This document shows positions 60,669 to 64,000 of a DNA stretch of 64,000 bases, piece by piece (the stretch's first letter is position 1; each line of letters begins with the position of its first letter). Under the pieces are notes generated by a model. That model made no database searches. It was not told the origin of the DNA and saw only the letters and a list, made by a program, of their open reading frames with translations. The position numbers were made by a program, and so were the translations under genes. The stretch lies in assembly GCA_015066085.1 (NCBI GenBank), contig SVPA01000001.1, positions 62,001 through 126,000 on the forward strand, read 5' to 3'. Source of the DNA: Oscillospiraceae bacterium. Its GTDB lineage: Bacteria > Bacillota > Clostridia > Oscillospirales > Acutalibacteraceae.

Positions 60669-62321
60669 CTAAATATTAGAAATAGCGTCATTCATACGCT
60701 TTATACATTCGTCTTTTCCGAGCACCTGCATTATACTGCAAAGGTCGGGGGTATTTCTTCTGCCGGTAACGGCAATTCGAAGAATTGTTGAAAGGTCGCC
60801 CGCACTTCCCTTATAGGCCTCTTTATTGGCTTTATATTCCTTTGTTTCAGCGGCAAAGCCAAGGTCAGAGCAGAGCGATTTAATTCGGCCAAACCATTCT
60901 TCTTTAGTATCGGTTTCACAGTAGACGCCGATATACTTTTTAAGGAAGGCCTTTACATCATCTGCATTTATATGCTCGGGAAACTCATAACAAGGGGTAT
61001 AAAGTTCACTAAAGAAATAGGAACAATACTTCTTTGCCTCGTTCCATTTAGCAATATCTTTACGGGGTTTTGCGCAGTCGCGGTCGATAGCGAAAACGGC
61101 TTTTGTATATTCTTTGTCTTTAGAAAGAATATTATAAAACTCACCGTCGAATTCCTTTGCCCAGTCGAGAAGTTTAGCAACGACTGTTTCGCTGTCCATT
61201 GAAGAAACGACATTCTTTGAAACGTCAATAAGTTTGTCACCGTCAAAGAGGGCTCCCGAAACCGACATTTTTTTAAGGTTAAACTTAAAGTTCTCACGGG
61301 GAGCGTCCGGGTTGGCACGGCGCCAATCTTCAAACTCACTTGAGGCAACCGTCATAAGATATTCGATAACGCTTTTAGCGTCGAAGCCTTCCTCGGCAAA
61401 ATAGTGAACGGCAGCCTCGGGGTCTTTACGCTTTGAAATTTTGCGTTTTGCTCCATTATCAAGTTTCATAATCGGAGCAACGTGGCAAAATTTAGGCGGT
61501 TTAAACCCGAGAAGTTTAAAAAGTTGAATATGTTTAGGAACCGAAGAGAGCCATTCGTCGCCACGAATAACATGGGTGGTTCTCATAAGGTGGTCGTCAA
61601 CGGCGTGGGCAAAGTGGTAGGTTGGGATTCCGTCGGATTTAAGAAGAACGAAATCTTCATCATTTTCGGGGAGTTCAATTTTACCCTTTATACCGTCGTC
61701 AACAAAAATTCGGTTTTCTTCATTACCGGGAGATTTAAGGCGGACAACATAGGGTTTGCCCTCGTCTATTAAGGCTTTAGCCTCATCTACCGTAATATTT
61801 CTATGGACGGCAAATTCGCCGTGATATCCCGTACGGATTTTGTTTGCTTCCTGTTTTTCTCTTACGGCAGAAAGTTCTTCAGCAGTGCAAAAACAGGGGT
61901 AGGCAAAACCCTCTTTTACAAGTTTTTTGGCAAAACACTGATAAATTTCGGCACGCTGACTTTGTTTATAAGGGCCGTAGTCCCCTTTTTGCTCGGTGGG
62001 GGTAACAAAACCCTCGTCGATATTTATACCGAAACGGACAAGCCCGTTTATAATATCATCAATTCCGCCCTCGATTTCACGCTTTTTATCGGTATCTTCA
62101 ATTCTTGTATAGAAAATACCGCCTGTAGAGTCGGCACAGGTTCTGTTAACAAGGGACATAAACAGGGTTCCAAGATGAAGATATCCCGTAGGACTCGGGG
62201 CAATTCTTACAACCCTTGCACCCTCTTTAAGATTTCTTTCAGGGTAGAGGTTTTCATAATATTCGGGTTCTTTATCGATATGGCTAAAAAGCAGTTCAGC
62301 CATTCTTTCAAATTCGTTCAT
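60669..62321 (-). CDS. gltX: Glutamyl-tRNA synthetase
   Basis: The 550-aa protein has IAPSPTGYLHLGTLFMSLVN (HIGH-like HLGT) near residue 39 and KRKISKRKDPEAAVHYFAEE (KMSKS-like) near 290. It is about 60-80 residues longer than the common GltX. With GlnRS next door it is probably the discriminating form that charges only tRNA-Glu; sequence alone does not prove this. AAGGTGAG precedes ATG 62321, 15 nt after nrdR. Confidence 0.95.
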   Translation of the reverse strand: MNEFERMAELLFSHIDKEPEYYENLYPERNLKEGARVVRIAPSPTGYLHLGTLFMSLVNRTCADSTGGIFYTRIEDTDKKREIEGGIDDIINGLVRFGINIDEGFVTPTEQKGDYGPYKQSQRAEIYQCFAKKLVKEGFAYPCFCTAEELSAVREKQEANKIRTGYHGEFAVHRNITVDEAKALIDEGKPYVVRLKSPGNEENRIFVDDGIKGKIELPENDEDFVLLKSDGIPTYHFAHAVDDHLMRTTHVIRGDEWLSSVPKHIQLFKLLGFKPPKFCHVAPIMKLDNGAKRKISKRKDPEAAVHYFAEEGFDAKSVIEYLMTVASSEFEDWRRANPDAPRENFKFNLKKMSVSGALFDGDKLIDVSKNVVSSMDSETVVAKLLDWAKEFDGEFYNILSKDKEYTKAVFAIDRDCAKPRKDIAKWNEAKKYCSYFFSELYTPCYEFPEHINADDVKAFLKKYIGVYCETDTKEEWFGRIKSLCSDLGFAAETKEYKANKEAYKGSAGDLSTILRIAVTGRRNTPDLCSIMQVLGKDECIKRMNDAISNI

Positions 62322-62336
62322 AAGGGTCTCACCTTT

Positions 62337-62795
62337 TTATTTTTGGGTATTTAAGAGTTTATTTAGTTCGTCCATAAAGGTATTTATGTCACGGAATTGG
62401 CGGTAAACCGACGCAAAGCGGACATAGGCAACCTCGTCAATATCTTTAAGTTTTTCCATTACGAGTTCACCGATTTTCTCACTTGAAACCTCACGGTCTA
62501 AAGTGTTTTGAATTTCGGTTTCGATTTCGTCGATAGCCTTTTCAAGAGTGTCAAGAGAAACGGGACGTTTTTCACAAGCACGAATCATTCCGTTAAGCAC
62601 CTTTTCACGCGAGAAAGCCTGACGGGTTTTATCCTTTTTAATTACGATAATAGGAAGACTTTCAATAATTTCATAGGTAGTAAAACGACGGGCACACTGA
62701 AGACATTCACGCCTTCTTCTGATACGCTCTCCCTCGTCGGTAGGACGGGAATCGATAACCTTGCTTTCTTCATAACCGCAAAAAGGACATTTCAT
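62337..62795 (-). CDS. nrdR: Ribonucleotide reductase repressor NrdR
   Basis: NrdR binds NrdR boxes before nrd genes in response to dATP/ATP. The 152-aa protein has the zinc ribbon CPFCG and [15 protein letters not shown] at its start, then an ATP-cone domain (about 45-135). I choose ATG 62795, with AGGTGG 7 nt upstream; a longer frame lacks this. No nrd gene is in the window. It heads the operon with gltX and glnS. Confidence 0.95.
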   Translation of the reverse strand: MKCPFCGYEESKVIDSRPTDEGERIRRRRECLQCARRFTTYEIIESLPIIVIKKDKTRQAFSREKVLNGMIRACEKRPVSLDTLEKAIDEIETEIQNTLDREVSSEKIGELVMEKLKDIDEVAYVRFASVYRQFRDINTFMDELNKLLNTQK

Positions 62796-62967
62796 AACTT
62801 TGCCACCTTTACTTTTATTTTTGCCATATATAGTATATATTACCACAAAACAACACAAAAAAGCAACACTTTTTAACTTAAATCTTAACCCTTTAGGCAT
62901 ATTAAATAATTCTTGCCAAAAGTATAATTTGTTGATAAAATATATAAAAACCTTAAAGGAGATTTTT

Positions 62968-63564
62968 ATGAGTTTTCAAACACGGTTACCCCTAAAGAGC
63001 GATTTGATTGCAGTTATGCACACAAACATGGGAGATATTAAGATTAAACTTTTTAAAAACGAGGTTCCCCGCACGGTAAACAATTTCGTTGAACTTGCAA
63101 AAAAGGGATATTATAACGGAATAATTTTCCACCGAGTTATTAAAGACTTTATGATTCAGGGCGGTGACCCTACCGGTACGGGTATGGGCGGAGAGAGTAT
63201 TTACGGAGAAAAGTTTGAAGACGAATTCGACCTTAAACTTCATAACGTAAGAGGGGCTCTTTCAATGGCAAATGCAGGGCCAGACACCAACGGAAGTCAG
63301 TTCTTTATTGTTCAGGCAAATACCGTTCCCGACGGAATGATTGAGCAGATGGAGGCTCTTGCCGACAGAGGTTTCCCCGCAGAGACGGTTGCCGATTATA
63401 AGGCTCTTGGCGGAACTCCCTGGCTTGACTTTAAACACAGCGTTTTCGGTCAGGTTTTTGAGGGAATGAACACGGTAGACGATATTGCTAATGTTCGTGT
63501 TGGTGCGGGAGATAAGCCTCTTTATGATGTTGTTATTGAAGGAATTGACATAGAGGAATTCTAA
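62968..63564 (+). CDS. Cyclophilin-type peptidyl-prolyl isomerase
   Basis: The 198-aa protein has the cyclophilin pattern: [48 protein letters not shown]. Arg in FHRVI and Gln in FMIQGG are the catalytic residues. It speeds proline isomerisation in folding. No signal peptide, so cytoplasmic. I choose ATG 62968, AAAGGAG 6 nt upstream. It overlaps the DUF362 gene by one base. Confidence 0.95.
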   Translation: MSFQTRLPLKSDLIAVMHTNMGDIKIKLFKNEVPRTVNNFVELAKKGYYNGIIFHRVIKDFMIQGGDPTGTGMGGESIYGEKFEDEFDLKLHNVRGALSMANAGPDTNGSQFFIVQANTVPDGMIEQMEALADRGFPAETVADYKALGGTPWLDFKHSVFGQVFEGMNTVDDIANVRVGAGDKPLYDVVIEGIDIEEF

Positions 63565-64000
63565 TGAAGGACGTTTATATTGCAAAATGCGACAGTTACG
63601 AGCCGAGTACAGTTTGGTCGGCTATGGAAGAACTGCTCGTTTCAAGCGGTCTTTTAGACTTTGTTAAGCCTGATATGACGGTTGGAATTAAAGCAAATCT
63701 TGTTTCCTTTTTAAAGCCCGAAGCGGCGGGAACTACCCACCCCGAAGTTTTAAATGCTCTTGCTAAACTTATAACAGACAAAGGGGCAAAGGTTATTATC
63801 GGAGACAGTCCGGGCGGACTTTACACTTCGGCTTATGTAAATAGGGTATATACCGCAACGGGTATGAAAACCCTTATAAGAGAGGGCGTTGAACTAAACT
63901 CCGATTACGGACAGACTTCTGCCGAGTTTGAAGAAGCATCTGTACTTAAAACCTTTCAGTACACCTCCTGGCTTGATAGGTGCGACGCGATTATTAACTT
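63564..64000 (+). CDS. DUF362-family protein (3' end cut off by window)
   Basis: The frame starts at ATG 63564, sharing a base with the cyclophilin stop codon, and stays open to the window end (145 codons). The visible part begins [14 protein letters not shown] and has VGIKANLVSFLKPEAAGTTHP and IIGDSPGG, typical of DUF362. Many members carry a C-terminal 4Fe-4S ferredoxin domain, which would lie outside the window. The function is unknown. Confidence 0.88.
   Translation, partial: MKDVYIAKCDSYEPSTVWSAMEELLVSSGLLDFVKPDMTVGIKANLVSFLKPEAAGTTHPEVLNALAKLITDKGAKVIIGDSPGGLYTSAYVNRVYTATGMKTLIREGVELNSDYGQTSAEFEEASVLKTFQYTSWLDRCDAIIN

Overview
The window looks like chromosomal DNA of a low-to-moderate G+C, anaerobic, Gram-positive member of the Clostridia, probably near the Oscillospiraceae/Ruminococcaceae. 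The evidence is a one-chain pyruvate:ferredoxin oxidoreductase, a clostridial 2[4Fe-4S] ferredoxin, ThyX, RicT, DnaD/DnaI-type replication proteins, a GlnRS next to GluRS, cohesin and dockerin modules, strong AGGAGG ribosome binding sites and textbook sigma-A promoters (TTGACA-17-TATAAT). Genes are tightly packed on both strands, often with 1-20 nt overlaps, and converging genes share bidirectional terminators. I saw no rRNA, tRNA, CRISPR array, insertion sequence or prophage.

Layout. 1-4.7 kb: left-edge ATP-grasp gene and LysR regulator, divergent from a TRAP-type large permease with a tiny membrane partner, then a sugar aminotransferase. 5-12.3 kb: trxB, purC, a pduL-hemW-phosphatase operon, ferredoxin, and trpS-holB-ricT. 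12.5-19.1 kb: a long plus-strand run with thyX, tmk, DJ-1, formyl-THF cyclo-ligase, mltG, a U32 tRNA hydroxylation protein and a class B PBP. 19.2-24 kb: a CYTH protein, an ECF sigma factor with a membrane beta-propeller partner, and a DnaD/DnaI pair. 24-33 kb: galE, nifJ, an alanine/glycine symporter and an ArsR-HMA-P-type ATPase metal efflux operon. 33-36.6 kb: a cohesin-bearing membrane protein next to a dockerin-bearing glucosaminidase. 36.8-41 kb: two tandem CNNM/CorC proteins and a DUF1846 protein.

41-43.2 kb is the most unusual stretch. Three short paralogous peptides (50-59 aa) share a leader-like N-terminus and have divergent acidic tails. They lie with an acidic lipoprotein and a secreted cohesin-fold-like protein; two of them have their own consensus promoter. 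About 9 kb away (51.4-52.1 kb) a PqqD-like protein is paired with a soluble, S26-like peptidase. This is my best candidate for an undescribed peptide-modification or secretion system, but the link between the two loci is inference.

43.5-57 kb: DUF554, acyl-ACP thioesterase, EamA exporter, a remarkable single-chain MFS transporter-GH2 glycosidase fusion, pyridoxal kinase, a polysaccharide deacetylase, then an alpha/beta hydrolase, a membrane-anchored Mur-ligase-like protein, Ddl and a CDF transporter. 57-64 kb: a P-loop ATPase of unknown role, nrdR-gltX-glnS-nif3 on the minus strand, a cyclophilin and the start of a DUF362 protein at the right edge.
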